Part shown: piece after piece, positions 1 through 7,725 of the stretch
Numbering within the stretch: position 1 is the stretch's first letter
Layout: each line of letters begins with the position of its first letter
Source of the DNA: a virus
Virus record (IMG/VR): IMGVR_UViG_3300025072_000032
Coordinates: 1 to 28,225 of that record
Reading direction: 5' to 3' (one strand)
DNA: 28,225 bases
Program-made: the position numbers and the translations under genes
Notes under the pieces: model-generated
What the model saw: the letters and a program-made list of their open reading frames with translations, nothing else
What the model was told of the DNA's origin: nothing
Database searches by the model: none

Positions 1-1362
1 AGCCAGATTATCGCCCACGCTGGTGCCGGATACAGCAGCTTCCCAAGCAGGAATTGATCCTGCTCCCGTGCTTGTCAGAACGTGTCCATCAGTAGAAGCT
101 GCCAACTTCTCCAGAAAACCACTGGCATCACGATAGTAAATATCACCTGTTGCATCAGATCCCAATGTCATCGTGCAAGAACCGTCGATCACACCAGACC
201 AAGTACCGGTGGTGATGGTGCCTACAGACGCCAGAGAAGTTGCCGTGGTAATGGAGTTCTGAGTAGCAGTAGAAATGGTCCCTGCGAGTGTCGCTCCTGT
301 AACGGCCCCGTCACTCGTAATGGCTCCATTGGCCTGTATGACGCCAGCAGTGGAGATTGTAACTCCCGTGTCCCCATAGCCGCCGCCAAACGTACCTCCT
401 GCCGTACAAACCAGAGATGCAAGTGTAGCTTCCCCCGTAGTTGCTAATGTAGAACTGGTAGATATGGCACCTGTGATTGTCAGTATCGAACCATCACTCG
501 ACAGATACTCTCCACCACGGTCATAGAAATAGAGCTTGTCAACAACCTTCATATCTCCATCTAGTACATCAAGCGCAGTCTGCCCATCAGTTCCAGTGAT
601 CTGGAGTACTTCTTCAGAAGCATCCCATGTCAGATTATCGCCTGAAGTTGCAGAATGAAAAACTACATCATGGCCTGTGCCATCAGCGCCTACAGTGACA
701 GCGCCTAGGGCTGTGAATGTGGTAGAGGTCAGGGCTGCCGTGGCAAGTGTGCCGCCTGCAATGGTCAGCGTATTGGCAGAATGCGTAGCTGTAACGTCAC
801 CCGAGTCGAAGTTGATCACTGCTCCAGAGTCAAGGAACAAATCGCTGAAATTCAGTGCTGACGTACCCAAGCTGATGTCATCGGTCGTCGTGGGAACAAA
901 CGCCCCGTCAGTGATCTGCACCTGAGACACTGCTGATCCTGCCCCAGCGGCAACGTAGATGTCTACCCTGCCTACCTCTGCACCAGCCGTAGCTGTGGTC
1001 ATAACGAAGTCAAGGAAGGCAAGGTCAGAGACGCCCCCTCCTGCGTCGTCAGCATGAACGCCGAACCTCACACCATCATTAGCCGCAGGCGTCCCAGAGG
1101 CCGGATTTAGGCCCATTTTGAGGCCTACAAGAACACCTTGCCCCGCAGTCCCGATATTCTCCAGGGTCTTCAGACCGGTGATCGTCTGAGATGTAGACTT
1201 GCCGACAATCCCATCAGTCCCCGTGAGATCAACATTGGCTTCATCAATGTTGGTCGCCTCAAGGAACGACATGATGTTGTTGATGTGATCTCTAATAGGC
1301 TCAGCGTCGAGCGGATCACCGGGGTCAGGTAGGCTTTTAGCCGGTCTGGTTACAGTTGCCAT
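1..1362 (-). CDS. Tail-fibre-like virion protein, 3' end outside window
   Basis: The reading frame starts with ATG at 1362, directly after the TAA stop of the preceding gene, and stays open for 454 codons to the left edge, so the C-terminus is missing. The N-terminus reads MATVTRPAKSLPDPGDPLDA. The rest is low in charge and rich in Gly, Thr, Ser, Ala and Val, with repeated beta-type phrases such as TITTGTWSGVIDG, GDIYYRDASGFLEKLA and DGHVLTSTGAGSIPAWEA. These phrases are typical of phage tail-fibre and appendage proteins from environmental tailed phages. The phrase GDNLTWDASEEVLQI occurs mid-protein and GDNLA recurs at the window edge, suggesting a repeated module. It is the last gene visible in the leftward virion operon, a usual place for receptor-binding proteins. 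The fibre role is inference from composition, motifs and position; no enzymatic motif is seen. Confidence 0.75.
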   Translation of the reverse strand, partial: MATVTRPAKSLPDPGDPLDAEPIRDHINNIMSFLEATNIDEANVDLTGTDGIVGKSTSQTITGLKTLENIGTAGQGVLVGLKMGLNPASGTPAANDGVRFGVHADDAGGGVSDLAFLDFVMTTATAGAEVGRVDIYVAAGAGSAVSQVQITDGAFVPTTTDDISLGTSALNFSDLFLDSGAVINFDSGDVTATHSANTLTIAGGTLATAALTSTTFTALGAVTVGADGTGHDVVFHSATSGDNLTWDASEEVLQITGTDGQTALDVLDGDMKVVDKLYFYDRGGEYLSSDGSILTITGAISTSSTLATTGEATLASLVCTAGGTFGGGYGDTGVTISTAGVIQANGAITSDGAVTGATLAGTISTATQNSITTATSLASVGTITTGTWSGVIDGSCTMTLGSDATGDIYYRDASGFLEKLAASTDGHVLTSTGAGSIPAWEAAVSGTSVGDNLA

Positions 1363-2898
1363 TTAGGGCTCCACCAATTCGTATTCAACTTGATATCCCA
1401 CGAGAGTCGCAGGAGTGTTACTCTCCCACTCTGGAGCGATTGACTCTGCATGACGATTGACGTAGAAACGATCCTCTTCGATCCCTCCTGAGTTCCACCC
1501 AGAGGCCGAAGACCAGTTATTAGCTGTATCCCAGATGTTTGTGGACATCGTGATTGTCCTCAGCCTGGGAGACAGCCTTCCTTGATCCCTGGCTAGGGAT
1601 AGGCTGATACTAGCCTGACTAGCCCTCTTTCTGGTCAGCGTCCTGAAGTAGACAATGTTCTTAGTGCGGCCTGGAAGGCCCAGGTCATTGGCCACCATCT
1701 TCACACGCCAAGCAAACCCAACGTCGTTATCCTCAGTCAGCGAGGAGATGTTGCCAGTGAACAACTTGCCGCCATTAGAGCCAAACCAATCCCGCTCATC
1801 ATCGGCAATCTCAATGGACTGAGCATAACCCATAACATCCGTGGGCTCATCGAACCACGTATCTCCCGTTTCCCAGTCGAAGACTAAGATTCGATCATGG
1901 CCTGAGGAATTGTCCTGCCCAGACATCAGGACTCTGATCTGATGATCACGCTCGCGCACGAAGGCCTGCGCGTATTTCAGCCTATCGCGCTGGAGTGTGT
2001 TCCACTCATTCATGATGTCCAAGGTGACGATCTTGACGTTCATGTCAGGGGTGACCACGAATGCGCCCTCGCGGGCGACTCCGAAGACAAACTCTGGACG
2101 AGCAATAAAGGAGTTCTTGGCGACGGGCGAGAAGCCGCGCCTGGGCTCCCCAGGAGCATACTCGATATAGCCCTGGTTGTATTCGATACGGCCAGGATAC
2201 AGACCGTCAGACTTGAAGACCAGCACCTGACCAAAGTTATCCACCCCGCCTATGATCGGGGTGCCATCTTCGTAAACCTCAAACCTGTTGCCATCAGCCC
2301 AGGTAGTCAGATCAGCAACGAAGGTCTTTGTGTTAATCCCCGACCAGCGAATGCGGGTGGGATGCTTAGTCCCGCTCTCTGTGGTAGAAAGGGCTATCAA
2401 AAGCCCCTTATGCTCTAGGATGTCATCACACTTAGTCCACGGCATCCCCGTCAGGTCTGTCGTGTTGCTACCAAGGCTACCATCCCACGTCCTGACTTGA
2501 TCTACTCCATTGGTCATGATCAAGGAATTTTTCAAGAAAGCGAAGCGGAAGCGGTCGTCAGCGCCTCCAGTGAAGTTTGACCCCGTGACATCCGTGCGAG
2601 TCGTGCCGTCGTCTACATAAGCAAAGTGGGGGGTGACGACGCAGTTCCTTGTCGTCCCATCCTTGAATGTCCCCTGCCACAATCCAGCAACAGGCTCACT
2701 ATGAAGCAAAGTGATAGGGTTGTATAGCTCATAGCCATACCGAGAGTCAGCAGAGCCAAACTCGCCCAGGTTGACATTCGTCAGCACCTCGCAGTTGTTG
2801 GCCGTTAGACGTGGATCGGGATAGCGCCAGCGTGATTTCTGGCCTTCAATCCGGTAGACCGGCGAGGTCTGCAGGGTGCTGCTTACATGTGCTGGCAC
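1363..2898 (-). CDS. Virion protein, probable beta-rich tail/head-completion protein (511 aa)
   Basis: GTG start at 2898, preceded by GGAGG; the stop touches the ATG of the next gene. The protein has many short Trp/Asp/Gly-rich strands (VAGLWQGTFKDGTT, VDQVRTWDGSLG, HDRILVFDWETGDTWFDEP, DERDWFGSNGGKLFTGN) spaced like blades of a beta-propeller. Phage tail hub, stopper and packaged-DNA-stabilisation proteins commonly look like this. It lies between a putative adaptor and a tail-fibre-like gene, which fits a tail-tube, nozzle or completion role. No signal peptide, membrane segment or catalytic motif is evident. Virion membership is likely from context; the exact part (stabilisation protein, nozzle or tail hub) is inference. 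Confidence 0.6.
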   Translation of the reverse strand: MPAHVSSTLQTSPVYRIEGQKSRWRYPDPRLTANNCEVLTNVNLGEFGSADSRYGYELYNPITLLHSEPVAGLWQGTFKDGTTRNCVVTPHFAYVDDGTTRTDVTGSNFTGGADDRFRFAFLKNSLIMTNGVDQVRTWDGSLGSNTTDLTGMPWTKCDDILEHKGLLIALSTTESGTKHPTRIRWSGINTKTFVADLTTWADGNRFEVYEDGTPIIGGVDNFGQVLVFKSDGLYPGRIEYNQGYIEYAPGEPRRGFSPVAKNSFIARPEFVFGVAREGAFVVTPDMNVKIVTLDIMNEWNTLQRDRLKYAQAFVRERDHQIRVLMSGQDNSSGHDRILVFDWETGDTWFDEPTDVMGYAQSIEIADDERDWFGSNGGKLFTGNISSLTEDNDVGFAWRVKMVANDLGLPGRTKNIVYFRTLTRKRASQASISLSLARDQGRLSPRLRTITMSTNIWDTANNWSSASGWNSGGIEEDRFYVNRHAESIAPEWESNTPATLVGYQVEYELVEP

Positions 2899-2917
2899 GT
2901 CCCTGTGCCTCCATGGC

Positions 2918-3901
2918 TCATATAAAGTCGATGCCCTTGATCAAAGGCCTTGCAGGCTGTTGGATCTGGGTGGACACATCCGCGAACACCCGAATCCTAT
3001 TCGGCTCAACCTGCTGACCTGACGAAAATCGAACGAGTCCATTCTCAAAATCACGCCGAAGACGATCAGCCAGAGATGTCTTTCCAACGAGCGGTAGCAT
3101 CTCCGCAGCAGCCCCCCACACAAGAAGGTTATGGAAGTTCTCGTCAATCTCAGGCCAGTCCTCATCATCAACTAGCTCCGGTTTCCTCATGATGGCCCTG
3201 ATCGTATAGGTCAAGGCTGCATCAGGAATGGGATGGAACTCGATCCACTGATAGTCAGGTGAATCCCACCAAACTGGGATCGTGGCAAATGTCGTCCCTG
3301 ACGTATTGCCCTTGAGCGTCAGATACCCGCTCCAACTAGCCCCACTAGCCGCCAGCTTCACCACCCGCTCAAGGCCATCAGCCTTGAAAGTGATGGGTGA
3401 TGTAGCCTGGGCAGCCGTGGTGCCATTCAACTGAATGGTTTCTGAAACCAGCACATCAGATGCGTTGTATCCTGTCACTCTGACGTTGAAATTGGTCCCT
3501 GTGTCAGAGGTAGACGAAGACTCAATCTTCACCTGTTCTGCCGTGGAAATCTGCGTCTGAACTCCCAATGTGCCGAAGTTGTAGATCCGAGTGGGAGTGC
3601 CAGTCTCCGCTGTCCCTGGATAGCTGGTGTCATAATCCAAGGCACTGATGCTGAAGATGCGCCTATCGTTGGTGCCATCGTCAACATTCAGCACCGTCTT
3701 CACGTATAGCGGCAGGCCATACTTAGAGGTAGACGCAGACGTGGTTAGCGAAAACTCCCGCCGCTCATGGTCTGCATCCACCGCATCAAGAAGACGACGA
3801 TAGACTCTATTGATGGCCGCTTTAGCCATCGTGGATTCATCGCCACTAGTATCCCCACCAAAGAGATTGAGAAGGTCTACTTGTAGCTCGGTGAATGTCA
3901 C
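2918..3901 (-). CDS. Putative head-tail adaptor-like virion protein (327 aa)
   Basis: GTG start at 3901 overlaps the TGA of the upstream gene by 4 bp (GTGA), indicating translational coupling. The N-terminal 50 residues (MTFTELQVDLLNLFGGD, then AINRVYRRLLDAVDADHERREF) are helical and resemble the start of phage adaptor proteins that ring the portal. The middle (about 100-210) is a Thr/Ser-rich beta domain that may be inserted. The C-terminal third returns to a helical segment (WPEIDENFHNLLVWGAAAEM, then SLADRLRRDFENGLVRF), the pattern seen in SU10-type adaptors, where a long helical bundle is interrupted by a beta part. Its place between virion genes supports this. The family assignment is from pattern recognition only. 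Confidence 0.55.
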   Translation of the reverse strand: MTFTELQVDLLNLFGGDTSGDESTMAKAAINRVYRRLLDAVDADHERREFSLTTSASTSKYGLPLYVKTVLNVDDGTNDRRIFSISALDYDTSYPGTAETGTPTRIYNFGTLGVQTQISTAEQVKIESSSTSDTGTNFNVRVTGYNASDVLVSETIQLNGTTAAQATSPITFKADGLERVVKLAASGASWSGYLTLKGNTSGTTFATIPVWWDSPDYQWIEFHPIPDAALTYTIRAIMRKPELVDDEDWPEIDENFHNLLVWGAAAEMLPLVGKTSLADRLRRDFENGLVRFSSGQQVEPNRIRVFADVSTQIQQPARPLIKGIDFI

Positions 3902-4587
3902 TTCTTGCCTCGTCCTCTAGGCTTGCCCCCAGGGGAATCCAGGGCTTCTTGGACAGCGGCACCTACGGACGATCCGTCTGTGTCTCCCCCTCTATCGGAA
4001 TCCCCATCATCCCCTGGGGAATCATCCTGATTGATCTCTGCAAGGTCTGCCATAGCCCGAAGCTGGTCAGGGTTGAGGCTATCGAGGCTAGGTGCAGCAT
4101 TGGCCCCAGGGAGGCTGCCTACGGCGTTCTGGAAGGCCGCAGCGATGGACTCATACATGTCCTTCTCACCGTCGAGCTTCCGCTGCTCAGCGTGCTGGAT
4201 CAACTTGGTGTTACGCTCAGGACCATCGGTCTTTTTGATCCACGCCACGCGGAAGTCATAGGCTACAAATCGAGGGATGGACTCGCCTCCCACTTGTTCG
4301 CGCATATCAGCCGACTCAGAGGTAAGCACGTCACCGCTGGTAGTAATACCCACCTCACCACGAGGACTGCCATGAAGGCGGATGATGCACCCATCGTCCT
4401 CAGAGAGGCCTATGTGTTCCTGGGCTGTGACTTCATCTATCCACAGGTCGCCATGGATGGTGTCGCTGATCTCGGGGTTGTGTGACTCATACTTGGAGAA
4501 GATCACGCGCTGGGTCTGCTCTGGTGTCAGTGGAAGATTGCCGAGTTCGGCAGCGCCCACGTCCACATTGTCGAAAATCACAGTCAT
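3898..4587 (-). CDS. Hypothetical virion-operon protein with acidic low-complexity tail (229 aa)
   Basis: The ATG at 4587 abuts the TAG of the upstream gene (TAGATG), so the two are probably coupled. The first 150 residues look globular (mixed Asp/Glu/Ile/Val strands, then a helix EQRKLDGEKDMYESIAAAFQNA). After about residue 165 the chain becomes Asn/Asp/Gly/Ser-rich (DDSPGDDGDSDRGGDTDG) and ends with a short basic stretch, GKPRGRGKK. An acidic disordered segment followed by a basic tail is common in phage assembly accessory proteins, but I do not recognise a family. Its place just upstream of the adaptor-like gene points to head-tail joining or tail assembly; function unknown. Confidence 0.7.
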   Translation of the reverse strand: MTVIFDNVDVGAAELGNLPLTPEQTQRVIFSKYESHNPEISDTIHGDLWIDEVTAQEHIGLSEDDGCIIRLHGSPRGEVGITTSGDVLTSESADMREQVGGESIPRFVAYDFRVAWIKKTDGPERNTKLIQHAEQRKLDGEKDMYESIAAAFQNAVGSLPGANAAPSLDSLNPDQLRAMADLAEINQDDSPGDDGDSDRGGDTDGSSVGAAVQEALDSPGGKPRGRGKK

Positions 4588-4779
4588 CTACTTGCCTCCC
4601 TTAAAGACCACGCTCTCTTTACCCATGGCCATGATGATTACGTGAATGCCCCCTTCGGGCTCCTTCTTCTTAGGGCAGCGACGGCGCATGCCGTCCTTCA
4701 CCCCCTTCTGCATCCTAGGGGGCTTTTGAGCCCCCATGTCCAAAATAATATTCGGTGGTATGTCAGGGGCAAATGGCAT
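4588..4779 (-). CDS. Small basic hypothetical protein (63 aa)
   Basis: ATG at 4779 overlaps the stop of the 43-residue gene upstream (TAATG) and the TAG abuts the next start, so the frame fits exactly into the operon. The product is rich in Lys, Arg and Pro (GMRRRCPKKKEPEGG) and has no clear domain. Exact abutment on both sides is the best evidence that it is translated. Function unknown. Confidence 0.6.
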   Translation of the reverse strand: MPFAPDIPPNIILDMGAQKPPRMQKGVKDGMRRRCPKKKEPEGGIHVIIMAMGKESVVFKGGK

Positions 4780-4910
4780 TAGAAGGCCCTGTTCGTTCCT
4801 GTGTAGTAAATGATATCGAATCCTGCTGATACATCAGTTGGATTGCGGCCAAACTTGCTGGTGTATTTAAATCCCCTCTGGTAGACCAGAGACCCATCCA
4901 GAATGCCCAT
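4779..4910 (-). CDS. FGRNP mini-protein (43 aa)
   Basis: A short frame between two recognised genes. It starts at an ATG overlapping the TGA of the upstream gene (TGATG) and ends at a TAA overlapping the next ATG (TAATG). The product begins MGILDGSLVYQRGFKYTSKF and continues GRNPTDVSAGFDIIYYTG. The phrase SKFGRNP followed by an aromatic D-I-x-Y/W segment resembles the N-terminal segment of much larger virion proteins of marine phages (for example FGRNPDVDT...EDIW). Here it stands alone as a complete small gene. It could be a free N-terminal strand module, a minor virion protein or the remnant of a larger gene. Coupling on both sides favours real expression. Confidence 0.6.
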   Translation of the reverse strand: MGILDGSLVYQRGFKYTSKFGRNPTDVSAGFDIIYYTGTNRAF

Positions 4911-5215
4911 CAGGCCTGACTGTATACCAGGGTCACAGACCCGCCCGTTGTGGTGATATCCAAGTGAGCCCCACCAGGGAAGAACAAGCCATTCGGCCCC
5001 AGGTTCACTGTAATGGTGTCGTTGATCGGGGCAATGATATCCAGCATAGCCGTTCCAGAACCATCTGAACCATTGGTGATGTCGGCCAAGGTGGTTGCAG
5101 ATCCCCCCTTAACAATCACCGCAAAGGCAATTAGAGCGGTTGCAGAAGTGCCAAAGACCCCATCGGTTGTCCGAATTGAAGATGTGTGAACACTGCCAAG
5201 TCCAGGGACTGCCAT
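4910..5215 (-). CDS. Small hypothetical virion-like protein (101 aa)
   Basis: ATG at 5215 is preceded by AAGGAGTAGGAC, a strong ribosome binding site. The sequence is Gly/Thr/Ser/Ala-rich and beta-type (TSATALIAFAVIVKGGSATT, DTITVNLGPNGLFFPGGAHLDITTTGGSVTLVYS), with almost no Lys or Arg after the first 40 residues. This composition matches small head-decoration, head-fibre or tail-spike accessory proteins of environmental phages. No family is recognised. The neighbouring genes are all leftward and closely packed. Confidence 0.6.
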   Translation of the reverse strand: MAVPGLGSVHTSSIRTTDGVFGTSATALIAFAVIVKGGSATTLADITNGSDGSGTAMLDIIAPINDTITVNLGPNGLFFPGGAHLDITTTGGSVTLVYSQA

Positions 5216-5218
5216 GTC

Positions 5219-5482
5219 CTACTCCTTTTGAAGGACGATCTCCATGCCGTCCGATCTCATGTTTGCTGCTTCCCAGTCAAGCTGACGCTCTTTAATATCA
5301 ACCGCATCGTCGCACATCATGATGCCGTATTTCTCAGCCCATGCCTGTCGGTAGGGCTCTGCCTTGCTGGGCAGCTTGTTGATGCGGGTCCAGACGTTGC
5401 CATCACACTCAGGACATCGAATCCCACCAGAACACTCAATGTCGAATCCTTCCTTGCATGTCCTGCACATAAAGAGCTTCAT
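5219..5482 (-). CDS. Zinc-ribbon protein (87 aa)
   Basis: ATG at 5482 overlaps the stop of the methyltransferase gene by 4 bp. The N-terminus carries two Cys pairs, C6-x2-C9 and C23-x2-C26 (MCRTCK and RCPECDG), with another Cys at 17, consistent with a zinc ribbon similar to rubredoxin-like or FmdB-like knuckles. The C-terminal half is a charged helix (KAEPYRQAWAEKYGIMM, DAVDIKERQLDWEAANM). Coupling to the methyltransferase suggests a related step or shared regulation, but the role is unknown. Confidence 0.65.
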   Translation of the reverse strand: MKLFMCRTCKEGFDIECSGGIRCPECDGNVWTRINKLPSKAEPYRQAWAEKYGIMMCDDAVDIKERQLDWEAANMRSDGMEIVLQKE

Positions 5483-6309
5483 CTGTTATCCATCTGGATA
5501 ATTACTGTGCCAGTCTGGGTCGGGAGATTCACACAGGGGTAGTCTACGTACGACTTGAAGAACTCTCGTAGCTCACTCCAATGATCGTCCCTTGTGTTGT
5601 CTATGACCACCGTGCATTGCTCTGCTCGATGTGCGTCCACATAAGACAACTCTTCATCAATGCCAGCAGCAGTGTGATCTCCATCTAAGAAAGCAAATTC
5701 AATGCCCTTCAGGCTGCCCAGGGGCTCCATCATGAAACACTCAGGCGTCTTGCCTACTATGGATGTCACAAACGGCACCAAGTCCTCTGTGATGGCTCCT
5801 GTGGAACATATCTCATGATCAACCATATCAATCGTGTAGATCATCCCAGCAGGCCCATGCCCAGTGACTGCTTTCAATCCTTCGGCCATAGCCCTGGCTG
5901 ATCTGCCTCTATTCGTGCCAGTCTCCAAGATCACCTCTGGCTGCAAAGCCTCAACCATGCCCTTCAGCATACTGGCGTAGCCTTCATCTATCCCCCAGAA
6001 CGACCACTCGCCAGACAGAATAGCTGGAAATACTGGGTTGACCCTGAATACCTTATCTGTTCTATCCCCGTGGACCATTGAAGACATTTTGACTTCAAAT
6101 GGCTTGCCTTCGGCAAGTGGCCGCTCTGTGTTGATGCTTGTAGTCAACTTTCTAGAGAGGATTTCTGATGGCTGCAAGGCCTCAACCATGCCCTTCATCA
6201 ACTCCTTCTCTTCATCGGTCCACGCATGGCGACTGCCATTATTGCCAAGCTGGACCCTCTCCTCGGAATCCCTGGCCAGCATCTCGTCAGACAAGGCTTG
6301 AGGCTGCAT
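5479..6309 (-). CDS. Class I SAM-dependent methyltransferase-like protein (276 aa)
   Basis: The C-terminal 165 residues form a Rossmann-like methyltransferase. Motif I is VILETGTNRGRSARAMAEGL (127-146), the acidic end of strand 2 is IYTIDMVDHE (158-167), and FAFLDGDHT (205-213) plus TVVIDNTRDD (233-242) match the Methyltransf_24/cephalosporin-hydroxylase-like group, which often acts on sugars. The first 110 residues are unusual: KGMVEALQP occurs at 39-47 and again at 116-124, encoded by nearly identical DNA, so the N-terminal part seems to contain a duplicated start of the domain. The gene overlaps the glycosyltransferase upstream by 23 bp. Together they may build and methylate a glycan on the virion or host surface. 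Substrate unknown. A start further inside (M10) is possible. Confidence 0.75.
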   Translation of the reverse strand: MQPQALSDEMLARDSEERVQLGNNGSRHAWTDEEKELMKGMVEALQPSEILSRKLTTSINTERPLAEGKPFEVKMSSMVHGDRTDKVFRVNPVFPAILSGEWSFWGIDEGYASMLKGMVEALQPEVILETGTNRGRSARAMAEGLKAVTGHGPAGMIYTIDMVDHEICSTGAITEDLVPFVTSIVGKTPECFMMEPLGSLKGIEFAFLDGDHTAAGIDEELSYVDAHRAEQCTVVIDNTRDDHWSELREFFKSYVDYPCVNLPTQTGTVIIQMDNR

Positions 6310-7192
6310 CGCGCTTCATCGCATAATGGTTCCGCTTGTCGGTGTCCCCAGGGATCACAGACAGATATGGACGCTTGTCAGCAGGCGTCTTTTCCAACTG
6401 CGCCTTGGCATGTTCCCGCCACTGTCTAGTGACAACCGGCGTGAAGCCCATGTGATCTGTGAACACGTCAGTGTCACACCAGATCTTGATTCCTTTACGC
6501 TTCGCCCTGTAGCACCAGTACATGTCCTCCGTGCCCGACTTGGGCATGACGAAATAGGGCAGGCCATCTGCATCCTCCTCGGCAAACGAACGATTGCCCT
6601 TGGGCGGCGACCCTAGGTATTGCTTGGCCAGCATGGCGTCTTCATCACTCAGCTTACCGAAAGCATCGTGGAGTTCCTGGGGGACGGTGATCTCATCAGT
6701 CCCCTGACCCTGGTGAAGCAGGGCAGAGACTTTGATCAGCATACAGTGTGTCCCGCCTCCATCCACCTCGATCAGCCCCTGGTCCATGTCCTCGATATCC
6801 AGATTCTCATAAGACTCGTGGTTGTGGAAATCTCCCACTGTTGACTTCAACACCCCGATCTCGTGAGGCATCTTCCTCATGCAGTAGGGGGCAATTACTA
6901 CTTCCTTGTCGTGCTGCAAAAACCTGGGCAGGATCTCAGGGTCCATGACTGCATCGTCATCAAGCCAGAGGATGTGCGTGAACTCTCCTGCCACTGCCAC
7001 TTGGCACATCTGTGATCGCGCAAAATGCACAAACGATCTGCCGACGATGGTCCAGTTAAAGTCGATGCCCCACTTCGTCCAGCTATTAGAGCAATCAACG
7101 TGATTCGCATGAACCGTGGCATGGAACTGGTTCATGTAGTTCGGCGTAGCTATCAGAACCTTGATGTCATCCGACAGATCATATGCAGCCAT
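6287..7192 (-). CDS. GT-A-type glycosyltransferase-like protein (301 aa)
   Basis: ATG at 7192 is preceded by AAAGGA. The N-terminus KVLIATPNYMNQFHA is the first strand of a nucleotide-sugar-binding fold. HILWLDDDAVMDPEIL (73-88) contains the DxD-type metal and sugar-nucleotide site (LDDDAVM), after which PRFLQHDKEVVIAPYCMRK fits the next helix and strand. The C-terminal part has MYWCYRAKRKGIKIWCDTDV, a region that in GT2-like enzymes carries the ED/aromatic acceptor site (here EDMYWCYRA). It is the first gene after the intrinsic terminator that closes the capsid block. Phage glycosyltransferases modify DNA, virion proteins or host receptors; here the paired methyltransferase and virion context favour a protein or surface glycan. 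The acceptor is unknown. Confidence 0.8.
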   Translation of the reverse strand: MAAYDLSDDIKVLIATPNYMNQFHATVHANHVDCSNSWTKWGIDFNWTIVGRSFVHFARSQMCQVAVAGEFTHILWLDDDAVMDPEILPRFLQHDKEVVIAPYCMRKMPHEIGVLKSTVGDFHNHESYENLDIEDMDQGLIEVDGGGTHCMLIKVSALLHQGQGTDEITVPQELHDAFGKLSDEDAMLAKQYLGSPPKGNRSFAEEDADGLPYFVMPKSGTEDMYWCYRAKRKGIKIWCDTDVFTDHMGFTPVVTRQWREHAKAQLEKTPADKRPYLSVIPGDTDKRNHYAMKRDAASSLV

Positions 7193-7209
7193 GGTTTCCT
7201 TTCGGGAGA

Positions 7210-7246
7210 TAAAAGGCGGCGAGGGGCTACGTTGGCCCCCCGCCTC
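7210..7246 (-). terminator. Rho-independent terminator after the capsid block
   Basis: On the leftward strand the sequence GGCGGGGGGC, a loop CAACGTA, then GCCCCTCGCCGCC forms a GC-rich hairpin followed by TTTTAT. It lies in the 58-bp gap after the 150-residue virion gene and before the glycosyltransferase. It should end or attenuate transcripts carrying the highly expressed scaffold and capsid genes, giving lower expression of the enzyme and tail genes beyond. Confidence 0.85.
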
Positions 7247-7250
7247 CGGT

Positions 7251-7703
7251 CTAGAGTAGGTTCAACTGCACACGGGCCTGCGTAGCATTCACGTTCTCCA
7301 GGCAGAAGCCCAGAGCCGCAGCAGCATAAGCAGCCGTGGTGGTGGTTGTCAAGATGTCAGCGGTAACGACACCAGTAGGCGCAACGCCCGCGCTCGTAGC
7401 CACAGCCAAACGGCCAGTATGAAGAGCAGCAGACGCACGGACAGTCGCGGGTCCATAAACCTGGATGCGACCATGTTCAGACGTGGCGATGGTCGTTTCA
7501 ACAACACCGGCAACTGGAGCAGCGATCCCGGTAGTAGCATTCACGGCGACATCGACCGTCTCGACCAGCATACCCTGATCAGCATCGGTTGTAGTGATGG
7601 AAAACTCCACCACCTCACCGGGGATCAGCACGGCATCCTGATTGTTCTCGACCACGATAAAAGCTGTCTCAGCTTCTTCGCGGTTAGCGGTCATAAACTG
7701 CAT
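7251..7703 (-). CDS. Small virion-like protein, possible head decoration protein (150 aa)
   Basis: ATG at 7703 follows a GGAGGAA-type site. The protein is Ala/Thr/Val-rich and low in Lys (GEVVEFSITTTDADQGMLVETVDVAV, TAYAAAALGFCLENVNATQARVQLNLL). It has an all-beta look, with a C-terminal VQLNLL. Similar Ala/Thr/Val-rich proteins follow the capsid gene in many tailed phages and act as head decoration or fibre proteins. It is the last gene before the terminator, so it shares the capsid transcript. Decoration is inference; the family is not recognised. Confidence 0.65.
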   Translation of the reverse strand: MQFMTANREEAETAFIVVENNQDAVLIPGEVVEFSITTTDADQGMLVETVDVAVNATTGIAAPVAGVVETTIATSEHGRIQVYGPATVRASAALHTGRLAVATSAGVAPTGVVTADILTTTTTAAYAAAALGFCLENVNATQARVQLNLL

Positions 7704-7725
7704 TGATTCCTCCTTGAATCATCTG

